Made by a program: the position numbers and the translations under genes | Part shown: positions 45,426-55,486 of the stretch, piece by piece | Layout: the number at the start of each line of letters is the position of its first letter | Position numbering within the stretch: the first letter of the stretch is position 1 | The notes under the pieces: generated by a model | Seen by the model: only the letters and a program-made list of their open reading frames with translations | Databases searched by the model: none | Told to the model about the DNA's origin: nothing | Source of the DNA: Heloderma charlesbogerti | Taxonomy: Eukaryota; Chordata; Lepidosauria; Squamata; Helodermatidae | Direction of reading: 5' to 3' | Length of the DNA: 64,000 nucleotides | Assembly (NCBI GenBank): GCA_026122225.1 | Contig: JANEZZ010000793.1 | Span: 2,604,001 to 2,668,000, forward strand

Positions 45426-45643
45426 GTTTGCTCCCTTAAGGTTTTCTCTCATCCATGTCATCTCAAATTCCTTAAATAGCAAAGTTGGGGATTGAATATT
45501 GTCGCACGCTCCCTCTCTCCTTGGGGGGGGGACCCAATGAAAAGCATTGCCAGTAGATTCAGGACAATCAAAACAAAGAACTTATTTGCATAATGCAATC
45601 CATCAGTAATTTATGTAATTTGGGTGCAGCAAGATGTGGTGAA

Positions 45644-46624
45644 TAGGGATGCACAAAAGTCACTTACCGTTTCGTGGATCTGCTTCGTCGTGGGGGGGGA
45701 GGTGCTCCGTCCCTCCCCCTGGAATCCTTGACGGGGGGGGAGGCGCTCCATCCCTCCCCCTGGAGTCCTGCCTGGCCTGCTCCGCTCCGCGGGGATTCCG
45801 CGGAGCCACCGGCCGGCTCCGCCAGCAGCTGGACATCTGGCCGCTGGGTAGCAGGGATGCAAATGGCAGCGGCCGTAGCCACCGCCGTTTGCATCCCTGT
45901 ATTCAACCGTGATAGGCTACGTACATATTTACATAGCCTATCACGTCTGGGTTAAAAAAAAAAATGCGTATGCAAATGGCGGCGGCTATGGTGGCCGCCA
46001 TTTGCGTTCCTTATTTTTTGCTGTCTTAGTATACCTAAATATTTATGTAGACTATTACGGCGAAAATAAAGGGGAACGCAAGTAGCGTAGTGGGCGCTAT
46101 TTGCGTTCCTTTTTGACTCGCCGTTTTAGCCTACGTAAATATTTACGTAGGATAAAACAGTGAATCAAAAAGGAATGCAAATAGTGCCCACTACGCTATT
46201 TGCATTCCCCTTTATTTTTGCCGAAAAGTCTAAATAAATATTTACGTAGACTAAGACGGCAAAAAATAAGGAACGCAAATGGCGGCCGCCGTAGCTGCTG
46301 CCATTTGCGTACACATTTTTTTTTTTTTTTACCCAGACATGATAGGCTACATATGTCTTTAGGTAGCCTATCACGTCTATGTAAAAAAAAAGAAAAAAAG
46401 ACCTGACTGCAAATAGTGGCGGCGGCAGCCAGTCGGAAGACCAGCCACCGCCGCCGCTGGAGCCGCCGCCATCCGGAACATCCGGCCCCGGTAAGTCTCG
46501 TCCTGGGGGGGATCCATGGGGGGCGAGGGGGTGGCAGTCCGTTCCACCACGGATTTCGGGGGGGGGCGAATGCCAGTGCATTCAGCCTCACTGAGATCTG
46601 TGGCAGAATTCTCCACCATCCCTA
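45644..46624. mobile_element. TACGTA-palindrome hAT-like element (981 bp)
   Basis: Starts TAGGGATGCACAAAAGTCAC (alpha) and ends CTCCACCATCCCTA (beta). Perfect 8-bp duplication GTGGTGAA (45636-45643 and 46625-46632). Central palindrome TTTTAGCCTACGTAAA at 46124-46157 with mirror-ordered TAGT/ACTA palindromes, GGCGGC modules and outer GATAGGCTACGT palindromes at about 45908-45947 and 46338-46378. Outward donors: CTTACCG near 45662 and GGTAAGTC near 46490. Confidence 0.94.
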
Positions 46625-46756
46625 GTGGTGAAGTTCTGATAACTTCACAGGAAACGTAGATGAATTCTGGCAGGCTAGAGTGACAAGGGGCTACTGGCTG
46701 TAATAGCTAAATGGAATCTCCACGTTTAGAGAGAGTTTATCTCTCAGTACTGGATA

Positions 46757-47028
46757 AGGACAGATACTGAAGTTGAAGCTCAAATATTTTGGCCACCTAA
46801 TGCGAAGAGAAAACTCTCTGGAAAAGACCCTGATGCTGGGAAAGATTGAAGGCAAAAGGAGAAGGGGACGGCAGAGGATGAGATGGCTAGATAGCATCAC
46901 CGATGCAATGAATATGAACTTGAGTACACTCCGGGAGAGAGCAGAGGACAGGAAGGCCTGGCATACTACGGTCCATGGGGTCACGAAGAGTCAGACACGA
47001 CCTAACGACTGAACAACAACTGGATAGG
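46757..47028 (+). mobile_element. BovB (RTE) LINE 3' end
   Basis: Plus-strand translation gives LKYFGHLMRRENSLEKTL, GKIEGKRRRGRQRMRWLD, MNLSTLRERAEDRKAW and HGVTKSQTRPND, the BovB C-terminus, followed by an AACAACAAC end. It is flanked by ACTGGATA (46749-46756 and 47029-47036). The copy sits exactly at the left edge of the hAT-like element 47035-47376. Confidence 0.92.
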
Positions 47029-47034
47029 GATGGT

Positions 47035-47376
47035 CTAGGATTTCATTTGGCCTGCGTTTTTAAGCTGAATCACCCGATTTGTGTTTCCAGGACTAATTGC
47101 AGATCAAAACCTAGTTATTCTTTGGTTTTCAATCTTCTCCAAATTTTGTGACACAGTTCTTGGCTGAAACAGTATACCAAAATGCATGTTAAAATGTATG
47201 TGTAAGGTTAAAATGCATACAAAACTGCATATATTAGGGTAAAACACATGCAAAATGTATATTTTGTTAGAAAATAAGTTAAAACTTGCATACTGATGCA
47301 GAAATAGGATGGAATGGACTTATGAATCAAGACATATGAAAGTGACTCAGATCAGAAGTTGACTGATCCATTTCTA
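47035..47376. mobile_element. hAT-like element (342 bp visible), left edge invaded by BovB
   Basis: Left end TAGGGATGGTCTAGG, right end GATCCATTTCTA. Its own target duplication is GTACTGGA (46747-46754, left of the BovB insert) and GTACCAGA (47377-47384). The two differences fit decay of one CpG (ancestral GTACCGGA) in opposite directions. The interior is AT-rich with AAAATGCAT and ATGCATTTT words. Confidence 0.7.
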
Positions 47377-47384
47377 GTACCAGA

Positions 47385-48441
47385 TGCTGGAAAACAAACA
47401 TTGGGAGAGCTCTGCTTTCTTAATCCATAACCTGTTTCTGGGCTTCCCAGAAGTATCTGGGAGGTCATTCTTGGAAACATGACGCTGGACTAGATAGACT
47501 GTGATTTGATCCAGGAGACCTCTTCTTATATTCCTATTCCCAGTAGATTTTTTTAAAGTGTCCTGGTTTTCCTGAAGGGCTTAGTTCTCAAGGAAGAATG
47601 AATAGTGAATATATTAACAATAACATGGGGAGCGATTGCTTCCAGATGGAAGAATTGCTACATGCAAAGAGGAATTGATACAGAAAGTCCAGAGTGTAGT
47701 GGAGATACTCTCAGAGACTTATTACTTGTATATAAATCTATGTTCACAAGAGCAGATTGGTATTATTTTTTTGTATATTGTATACAATATATTGTAACAC
47801 TGTTTTGGTAAGGAAATGAAAGGGAGAGGGGGATCTGTCTGTCTGTCTATCTCACAGTAAACCATATTGGTGGTCTCAGTCATAGAAGGTGATCGTCCAA
47901 TCTTTCCCTGCTCATCCAAAAAAGGATTACACTAGAAAAGGGGTGGGAAGCTTGGGTAGGATATATCTCAAACTACCCTATATTATAAATGTTCCTGCAT
48001 TACTTTTCTTCTGAGCTATTCTGAAGAAAGGTACAGATTAATTCAATACTGACATTTTTATTCGTTTGGATATATTCATCCAGTGTGTCCTAAAGGAGTG
48101 TTCAGAATAACCACATTTCTCAGAAAGGAAAAGAAAGGGGGGGGGCTAGCAATATACTTCCTACAAACTATCTTTGTAATGTGACAGGTTAGAAAATGAT
48201 ATTATGGTTCATGATATTCCTCTATTTCTTGACATCTTGAATTCCTCAGGCTTGGAGAAATAAATTGATTTTTGAGGGTAGACTTCATTGCACTTGATAC
48301 TTTAGAGCTTTGGTAAGCCTTTCTTCCTTAAAAAAAAAAAAAAGAGTGGGGGGATGTCCTGATGAATACCTGCAGTATTTGGTCTGTGCTTATAATTTAA
48401 ATACTAATTTATAGAACCAGCTAGTTAAATAAGAAAATTGA
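47385..48441. other. Unclassified intron
   Basis: No gene or repeat family recognised. Confidence 0.45.
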
Positions 48442-49623
48442 CATTGTTGTTGTTGTTGTTCAGTTGTGTCCGACTCTTCGTGACCCCATGGACCATAGCA
48501 CGCCAGGCCTTCCTGTCCTCCACTCTCTCCCGGAGTGTGCTCAAGTCCATATTCATTGCATCAGCGATGCTATCTAGCCATCTCATCCTCTGCTGTCCCC
48601 TTCTCCTTTTGCCTTCAATCTTTCTCAGCATCAGGGTCTTTTCCAGGGAGTTTTCTCTTCGCATTAGGTGGCCAAAAGATTTGAGCTTCAGCTTCAGGAT
48701 CTGTCCTTCCAATGAGCACTCAGGGTTGATTTCCTTTAGGATGGACTGATTTGACCTCCTTGCAGTCCAGGGGACTCGTAAGAGTCTTCTCCAGCACCAC
48801 AGTTCAAAAGCGTCGATTCTTCGGCGCTCAGCCTTCCTTATAGTCCAGCTCTCACAGCCACACGTTGCTACTGGGAAAACCATAGCTTTGATTAGATGGA
48901 CCTTTGTTGGCAAGGTGATGTCTCTGCTTCTTTTTACTATGCTGTCTAGGTCTGCCATAGTTTTCCTCCCAAGGAGCAAGTGTCTTTTAATTTCATGGCT
49001 AGTACAGTCACCGTCTGCCATGATCTTGGAGCCCAAGAAAATAAAATCTGTCACTGCTTCCACTTCCTTCTATATGCCAGGAAATGATGGGGCCAGATGC
49101 CATGATCCTAGTTTTTTTAATGTTGAGTTTCAAACTAGCTTTTGCACTCTCCCCTTTCGCCCTCAACAACAGGCTCTTTAGATCCTCTTCGCTTTCTGCC
49201 ATTAGGGTGGTATCATCTTAATATCGGAGGTTGTTGATAATTCTCCCGGCAATCTTAATTCCGACCTGTGATTCATCCAGCCCGGCGTTTCTCATGATGT
49301 ACTCTGCATATAAATTAAATAAGCAGGGCAACAATATACAGCCTTGTCGTACTCCTTTCCCAATTTTGAACCAATCGGTCGTTCCATGTCCAGTTCTTAC
49401 TGTTGCTTCTTGACCCTCGTACAGGTTTCTCAGGAGACAGGTAAAGTGGTCTGGTACTCCCATCTCTTTAAGAATTTGCCACACTTTGTTGTGATCCACA
49501 CAATCAAAGGCTTTATCATAGTCAATGAAGCAGAAATAGATGTTTTTCTGGAATTCTCTTGCTTTCTCCATGATCCAGCAAATGTTGGCAATTTGAGCTC
49601 TAGTTTCTCTGCCTCTTCGAAAC
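48442..49623 (-). mobile_element. BovB (RTE) LINE, 3' half, dead
   Basis: Minus-strand reverse transcriptase segments: FIDYDKAFDCVDHNKVW, LLRNLYEGQEATVRTGHG, GKGVRQGCILLPCLFNLYA, then the catalytic box. After that come DDTTLMAESEEDLKSLL, DFIFLGSKIMADGDC, RRIDAFELWCWRRLLRVPW and HGVTKSRTQL, ending in an AAC repeat (GTTGTTGTTGTT on plus, 48445). The box reads Y-stop-DD because the alanine codon of YADD is TAA (49218-49222). There is also a frameshift near 49070. It is cut off at 49623 by the element starting at 49624. Confidence 0.95.
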
Positions 49624-50711
49624 TAGGGATGTCAGAGAAATTTTCCACGAATCTTGGGGAGGCCGAATGCCAGCGCATTCGGCCCCCCAAAATTGGTGGA
49701 GAAACTGTCTGCCCCCCCTGGAACGGGACTTACCTTGCTCGAATGTCCCTGGCGGCGGCGGCTCCGGTTCGGCAGTGGCCGGTTTTCCGACCAGCTGCCG
49801 CCGCCGCCATTTCCAAGTTAAACAAAAAACAAAAAAAACAAACGTGATAGGCTGCATAAGGATTTACGTAGCCTATCATGGCTAGATTTTAAAAAAACAC
49901 CGTGATAGGCTACGTAAATGTTTACGTAGCCTATTACGGCTGACTTTGGGGGGAAAAAAAGCGCGTACGCAAATGGCGGCGCCCATGGGCGCCACCATTT
50001 GCGTTCCTTATTTTGGCACGTGTAGTCTACGTAAACATTTACGTAGACTACGGCGAAAATAAGGGGAATGCAAATAGCGTTCCCCTTATTTTCGCCGTAG
50101 TCTACGTAAATGTTTACCTAGACTACACATGCCAAAATAAGGAACGCAAATGGCGGCGCCCATGGGCGCCGCCATTTGCGTACAAGCTTTTTTTTTTTTT
50201 AAATAACGTTAGCTGTGATAGGCTACGTAAACATTTACATAGCCTATCACGGCTGACTGCAGGGACGCAAACGGCAGCGGCTACGGCCGCCGCCATTTGT
50301 GTCCCGGCAGGAGATGAGGTTTCGCAGCCGGAGGGACGGGGCGCCTCCTCCCCGGCCAGAATTTCGGTGGGGAGGGACGGGGCGCCTACCCCCTGGCCAT
50401 AATTTTGGCGGGGAGGGACGGGGCGTGAGCTGCTGGATGGTCCATGGGCGCTCGGCAGACCTGATTGCTGTCATTGTACATAAAAATGGCAGCTCCACCA
50501 TTTATGAAAGTCGCCATTTACGTAAAATGTAAATGTAAATAGCTCCATTTATGCAAAACTGTAGGTGTAAATGGTCTAATTAGTCTAATTTTGATCTAAT
50601 TATGCCTGTAATTTTGGGCGAGAGCAGGGATCTATGGACTGAAATCCAGGGAGCCAAGCCGGCGAGAAATCACCAAGCCTCGAACCCCAACCGGACTCTC
50701 GCAACATCCCT
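49624..50711. mobile_element. Recombinant hAT-like element: TACGTA left part, CTCGAA-type right part
   Basis: The left part begins TAGGGATGTCAGAGAAATT (beta), with outward donor CTTACCTTGC near 49731. It contains GATAGGCTGCATAAGG and GATAGGCTACGTAAATG palindromes and two TAGTCTACGTAAACAT palindromes, mirrored around GGGGAATGCAAATAGCG. From about 50402 it continues as the right part of the 36197/60011 type (TGGGCGCTCGGCAGACC, AAGCCGGCGAGAAATCACC). It ends GCAACATCCCTA at 50711. The flanking 8-mers TTCGAAAC and AATACTTG do not match. Confidence 0.75.
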
Positions 50712-51109
50712 AAATACTTGTCTGTATTTGCTTCCTGATAGAGCTTTTTGTGTTTCTATATTCAGCCACATCCCCCACTCCCCTGCCCCAGGCAGGATAA
50801 GGAGAACGAAATGTGACCAACAGGATACTCCACTACGACCGAAATATCACCTTCAAACAGATGCACACTGCAAATTAGTTGTCTGGAATTGGTTTGTCTA
50901 TTATAGTTGGGTCAGTCTGCAGACTACTGTAACCACAGGAAAAAATATATTGTGCCTCTTGTTGATTTATTTGTATTTCTATACCACTTTGTAACAAAAA
51001 AGTTGTCAAAGCAGTTCACAGAGTAAAAGGTAGCTTAGAAAGAAATTTCAAGAAAAGATGTTTACCACCTCAGCAGAGACAGTTACTTGGAGACTTCTGG
51101 AGGGATTCC
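50712..51109. other. Unclassified intron
   Basis: Nothing recognised. Confidence 0.45.
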
Positions 51110-51180
51110 TGCACTGAGCAGGGGGTTGGACTCGATGGCCTTGTAGGCCCCTTCCAACCCTACTATTCTATGATTCTATG
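51110..51180 (+). mobile_element. CR1 LINE 3' tail
   Basis: GGGGGTTGGACTCGATGGCC, TTGTAGGCCCCTTCCAACCC and the terminal TATTCTATGATTCTATG are the CR1 3' end. Confidence 0.92.
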
Positions 51181-51799
51181 GCCCTTGAGGTTTGCTGGTT
51201 TCACACACCACCTCTCTTCCAACTCTGGTCTGACATCTGCCAGCTGGGTCAACTGGGCCCACAACGAGATGGGCTAGCTGATGGGTTTTCTGGTGGTGGA
51301 GCAGCGAGGGCAGGAGTGAGAGGGGACCCCCGCTCACCCTCCTGCCCTCGCTGTTGTGCCGCCACCACGGTAGCGGGGATGGGAGGATGAGAGGGAAGTG
51401 GTGCTCCCCTTCCTTCCTATTGCTTTCCCATCCTTGCTATTGCTGTGGCAGCAGCAGGGCAGGAGGAGAATGCGACGGGAACGGCGCTCCCCTCTCATCC
51501 TTTATTTTGTGCACAGTGGGGTTGCTGTGTACAAGTCTTTCATTCTCTCTCCTGGAGTTGGGGGAGCCAGGAGGGGGACAAGGAGCCAGTTGCGCACAGC
51601 AGCAGGGGTTTTTTTTGCACAAAATGGTGGCAGGTGGCGGCAGGGACTCTTGCTGCCATTTTGCGCAAAAAACCTCGCTAAATTTTCTGGGTTTCGGGAA
51701 CTTTGCGGGGCTTGGCTCGCTGATGCAAGTCGAGCCAAGTCTGTCATGGGATCTGTCAGGTCCCAAAAGGGCTGTATTTCCCCACCATGGACAACCATA
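51181..51799. other. Possible hAT-like palindromic fragment in unclassified sequence
   Basis: TTTTTTTGCACAAAATGGTG (from 51608) faces TTGCTGCCATTTTGCGCAAA (to about 51669), like the centre of 36197-36628. No ends or target duplication were recognised. The upstream GC-rich part is unassigned. Confidence 0.45.
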
Positions 51800-51905
51800 G
51801 CCACGGGAAACCCACAAGCAGGACATGAGTGCAACAGCACCCTCCTGCCCATGTTCCCCAGCAACTGGTGTATATAGGCATACTGCCTCTGATAGAGGTA
51901 TCCAG
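51800..51905 (-). mobile_element. LINE 3' end fragment (minus strand)
   Basis: AACCCACAAGCAGGACATGAG, shown in part, then CATGTTCCCCAGCAACTGGTG and CATACTGCCTCTGAT match the 31168-31840 LINE family 3' region. Short and decayed. Confidence 0.75.
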
Positions 51906-52299
51906 GATCACCTTACCTTCCTCACCTCATGCCTGAGTGTCTACACAGGTTCTGGCTGACTTGGAGAGTAACCCCTGTCTAGAAGCACTCTCCCCATCCC
52001 CCAATCAAATTTGGGAATGTTCAGGCTAGGAAGGCAGGTTTTCTTCTGCCACCCAGTTCTCCTCTCAGCTAACTTGATGGCAGATGGAACCCTTACAGGG
52101 GAAAGCTTGATGGAGTTGCCTTCCTCCTTCAGCAACAGTTCTGGCTGTGCTGGGTTTGGCAAAGAGCAGCTCCTCCACAGAATTCCCCCCACCTCCTACC
52201 TCAATCAGATCTGGGATCAGAAACGGTAACAATGTCCGGAGAGGAGGTCAGGCCTGTTCCTGAAATACACCTCATTCCTCAGACAGCTGTGTTGATAGC
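51906..52299. other. Unclassified intron
   Basis: Nothing recognised. Confidence 0.4.
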
Positions 52300-53050
52300 A
52301 GGGTTTATATTCCTGTCTCACTAACCTTTTAGACTTCTTTGAGAGTGTCCATAAACATGTAGACAGGGGTGATCCGGTAGACATTGTTTACTTGGACTTT
52401 CAATCCCTCACCAAAGGAGAGGGACTGAGCAAACTTAGCAGTCATGGAATAAGAGCCAGGTCCTCTTATGGATCAGTAACTGGTTAAAGAACAGAAAGTA
52501 GACAGTAGGAATAAATGGTAAATTCTCCCAGTGGGGGGAAGTAAATAGTGGGGTCCCACAGGGTTCTGTATTAGGACCAATGCCTTTCAACCTGTTCATA
52601 AATGATCTGGAATTAGGAGTGAGCAGTGAAGAGGCCAAGTTTGTGGGTGACACCAAATTATTTAGGGTGGTTAAAACAAAAAGGGATTATGTAGAGCTCC
52701 AAAAGGATCTCTCCAAACTGGGAGAATGGACATCCAAATGGCAAATGCGGTTCAATATAAGCAACTGTAAAGTGATGCACGTTGGGGCAAAAAATCCCAA
52801 CTTCAAGTATAGCCTAATGGTATCTGAGGTAGCAGTGACTGATGAGGAAAGAGATCTTTGCGTTCTTGTGGACAGCTCAATGAAGCTGTCAACTGTGCGG
52901 CTGCTGTAAAAAAGGCAAACTCCATGGTAGGCATAATTAGAAAAGGAATTGAGAATAAAACTGCCAAGATCATACTGCCCTTATACAAATCTATAGTGCG
53001 GCCACACCTGGAATACTATGTACATTTCTGGTCACCACACCTAGAAAAGG
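52300..53050 (+). mobile_element. L2/CR1-group LINE reverse transcriptase fragment
   Basis: Plus-strand frame: PFNLFINDLELGVSSEEAKF, then VGDTKLFRV in place of the catalytic ADDT box, LGEWTSKWQMRFNISNCKVM, and after a frameshift AAAVKKANSMVGIIRKGIEN, IVRPHLEYYVHFWSPHL. It is interrupted at 53050 by the element starting at 53051 and resumes at 53563 with only the 3' tail. The change of ADD to GD and the frameshift show it is dead. Confidence 0.9.
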
Positions 53051-53562
53051 TAGGGTTGGCAGAGAATTTCTCCCCGAAACTTCGGGGGGCCGAGCGCCAA
53101 CGTGTTCAGCCCCCCGAACAAGCTTCAGGGAGAAATTCTCCGTACCCCCCCGCCCCTCGCACCCCCCCCGGGACGGGACGTACCTTTCCTGAATGTCCCT
53201 CCCGGCGGCGGGTCCCGGCGGCGGTTCGTCGGGTCTTCGTCAGGGGAGGGGGCGGCAGCCGATGTTTCGACCGGCTGCCGCCGCCGCCATTCCAATAACA
53301 GTAAAAAAAAAACAAAACACCCCCGTGATAGGCTACGTGACGATTAACGTAGCCTATCACGGCTAGATTTGCAAAGTCAGCCGTGATAGGCTACGTAAAT
53401 CGTCACGTAGCCTATCACGGGTGACTTTAAAAAAAAAAAAAAAGCGCGTACGGCTAATGGCGGCCCCCATAGGGAGCCGCCATTCGCGTTCCTTATTTGG
53501 TCGCTGTAGTCTACGTAAAGATTACGTAGACTACGGCGAAAATAAGGGCAACGCTATTTGCT
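53051..53562. mobile_element. TACGTA-palindrome hAT-like element, right half deleted
   Basis: Starts TAGGGTTGGCAGAGAATTTC (beta, CCCCGAAAC type), preceded by AGAAAAGG. It contains paired GATAGGCTACGTGACGATT palindromes (53326-53362 and 53381-53420), an ATGGCGGCCC module and a TAGTCTACGTAAAG palindrome (53506-53536). It stops at GCAACGCTATTTG without the alpha end or a second AGAAAAGG. Outward donor GTACCTTTCC (minus GGAAAGGTAC) lies near 53180. Confidence 0.87.
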
Positions 53563-53715
53563 GGGGAACATGGGTGGAAGGGTGCTGTTGCGCTCATGCC
53601 CTGCTTGTGGGTTCCTGGTCAACAGCTAGTTGGCTACTGTGTGAACAGAATGCTGGACTAGATGGACCCTTGGTCTGATCCAGCATGGCTCTTCTTATGT
53701 TCTTATGTTATGTTA
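53563..53715 (+). mobile_element. LINE 3' tail, continuation of 52300-53050
   Basis: CTGGGGAACATGGGTGGAAG, GGTCAACAGCTAGTTGGC, TAGATGGACCCTTGGTC and the end TTCTTATGTTCTTATG are the 3' end of the same LINE family. About 0.5 kb of LINE expected between 53050 and here is absent. Confidence 0.88.
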
Positions 53716-54415
53716 AAACAATAGAGTACATAAAACATAAACTATGCAGCAGCAGTAATGTAGGGGCCTTAAATATTGTTCATAAAATAATGCAGAGTGA
53801 AAAAAATACACTTCAGATAACATGAAATGCTTGTAAAAGCAAACTGTAAAAGACAGCCTGCTGCTTGTGAATCTTTGAAACACTGAAACATTGGGCAGGG
53901 AGGGGGGGATACAAGCACAGATATTTAATAAAGCAGAATGCCCTTTCAGATGCCTCTCAGTTTTGGAAAGTGCAGAGTGCAGTATTTGCCCATGGGGAGT
54001 GATATGGTAAAAAGGGGGAGATAGTGTACTAACCTTCTTTTTGCCTGGTGGGTGGGCACAAAACTGAATTGCTACAGAGATTAAAAAATGTCCAGAAACG
54101 TGGGGAGCAGGGAGAATCTTTGAGACGTGAACTACTCTCTGGATATATTAATCAAAATGAAACCAGCACTAGCAAGAGTTCCAAGAGTATGAAAAAGAGC
54201 AAGAGCAGCAGACTAAATAACTCCAGAGAGTCTGCTCATGGTTAAGAAGGGTATTCTTTAAAACTACTCAACAAATTTGGTCATTTCTATTTTATGCAAT
54301 GCATAACTAGATTCTATTTACCTAATTTACAGTAAAGTAATTATATTTGTCTGTAGTAATTCCTGCTAGAATAAGGAGGTAGAAATGTTGATTAACAAAA
54401 TAAAGACATTAAAAT
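53716..54415. other. Unclassified intron
   Basis: No gene or repeat recognised. A lysine/serine-rich frame (54048-54245) has no recognised domain. Confidence 0.4.
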
Positions 54416-55185
54416 GACGGATGGGGGAGAATTTCTCCCCGAAACTTCGGGGGGCCGAGTGCCAACGCATTCAGTCCTCCGAAGGTTGTTCAGGGAGAAA
54501 TTCTCCGCCCCCCCCCCCCGGGATGGGACTTACCTTTCACGAATGTCTCTCCCGGCGGCGGTTCGGCAGGTCTTCATCAGGGGTGGGGGCGGCAGCCGGT
54601 CTTTTGACCGGCTGCCACCACCGCCATTACAAGAAAAGTAAAAAAACCAGCAACGCCCCTGTGATAGGCTACGTAACGATTAACGTAGCCTATCACGGCT
54701 AGATTTGCAAAGTCAGCCATGATAGGCTACGTTAATCGTCACGTAACCTATCACGGGTGACTTTGGAAAAAAAAAAAAAAAGTGCGTACGGATAATGGCG
54801 GCCCCCATAGGGAGCCGCCATTCGCATTCCTTATTTGGTCCCTGTAGTCTACGTAAAGATTTACGTAGACTACGGCAAAAATAAGGACAACGCAAATAGC
54901 GTGATAGGCTACGTGACGATTAACGTAGCCTATCACGGCTGACTTTGCAAATCTAGCCGTGATAGGCTACGTTAATCGTTACGTAGCCTATCACAGGGGC
55001 GTTTTTTTTTTTCTTTTGAAGTTCACGGCCGGGGAGACGGGGCGCTTCTCCCCGGCCTGAATTTCGGCCGGGCAAGGCGGGAAGCCTCCCCCCCCTGGCC
55101 TGAACTTCGGGGGGAGCAGCGAAGTGCCTCCCCCCCACCGCGAAGCAAGCTGCGAGACCAGGTAAGTGACTTTCGTGCATCCCTA
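54416..55185. mobile_element. TACGTA-palindrome hAT-like element (770 bp)
   Basis: Starts GACGGATGGGGGAGAATTTC (beta with mutated first bases) and ends GTGCATCCCTA (alpha). Perfect 8-bp duplication ATTAAAAT (54408-54415 and 55186-55193). Paired GATAGGCTACGTAACGATT palindromes lie at 54660-54697 with 54717-54756 and at 54901-54938 with 54957-54995. A TAGTCTACGTAAAG palindrome near 54857 and an ATGGCGGCCC module lie between. Outward donors: CTTACCTTTC near 54529 and AGGTAAGTG near 55161. Confidence 0.93.
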
Positions 55186-55486
55186 ATTAAAATATAACAA
55201 GTGGGAAAACTTGCAGCAGTTTGGTACTCTTTTAACCTCTTTCACTAAGGGTGGGTGGGTGCGAGGTCTCCCTGCACCACCTAATGAGGATGGTTAGGGA
55301 TGGACGGATCTGTCACGTTTGATTGCACTCAGCTTCTCCCCCCCCCACCTTAAATTAATTTGGTCCCATTTCTGCAATTGGTTTGCATTTTTTTAAAGAC
55401 CACACAACATTTTTCATACTCATTTGTCTAAATGGACACGTTTTGTATGCTTTGTCAAATATATATATTTGTACACAGCTTTCTAT
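55186..55486. other. Unclassified intron, possible hAT-like end
   Basis: TTAGGGATGGACGG at 55294 resembles an hAT-like left end; no partner was found. Confidence 0.35.

Noticed and set aside
48425..49571. BovB reverse transcriptase as an active gene
   Set aside because: A stop in the catalytic box, a frameshift and 5' truncation make it a dead copy.
48442..49623. BovB as evidence of recent horizontal transfer at this locus
   Set aside because: BovB transfer between vertebrates is established, but BovB is widespread in squamates, so its presence here is ordinary inheritance of a resident family.
54048..54245. Lysine/serine-rich 65-codon frame as a small gene
   Set aside because: No start context, domain or splice support. 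Composition is consistent with chance in AG-rich intron.
10000..55200. Regularly spaced palindromes as a possible CRISPR array
   Set aside because: The genome is vertebrate, units are palindromic DNA modules inside transposons with target duplications, and spacers are themselves repeats.
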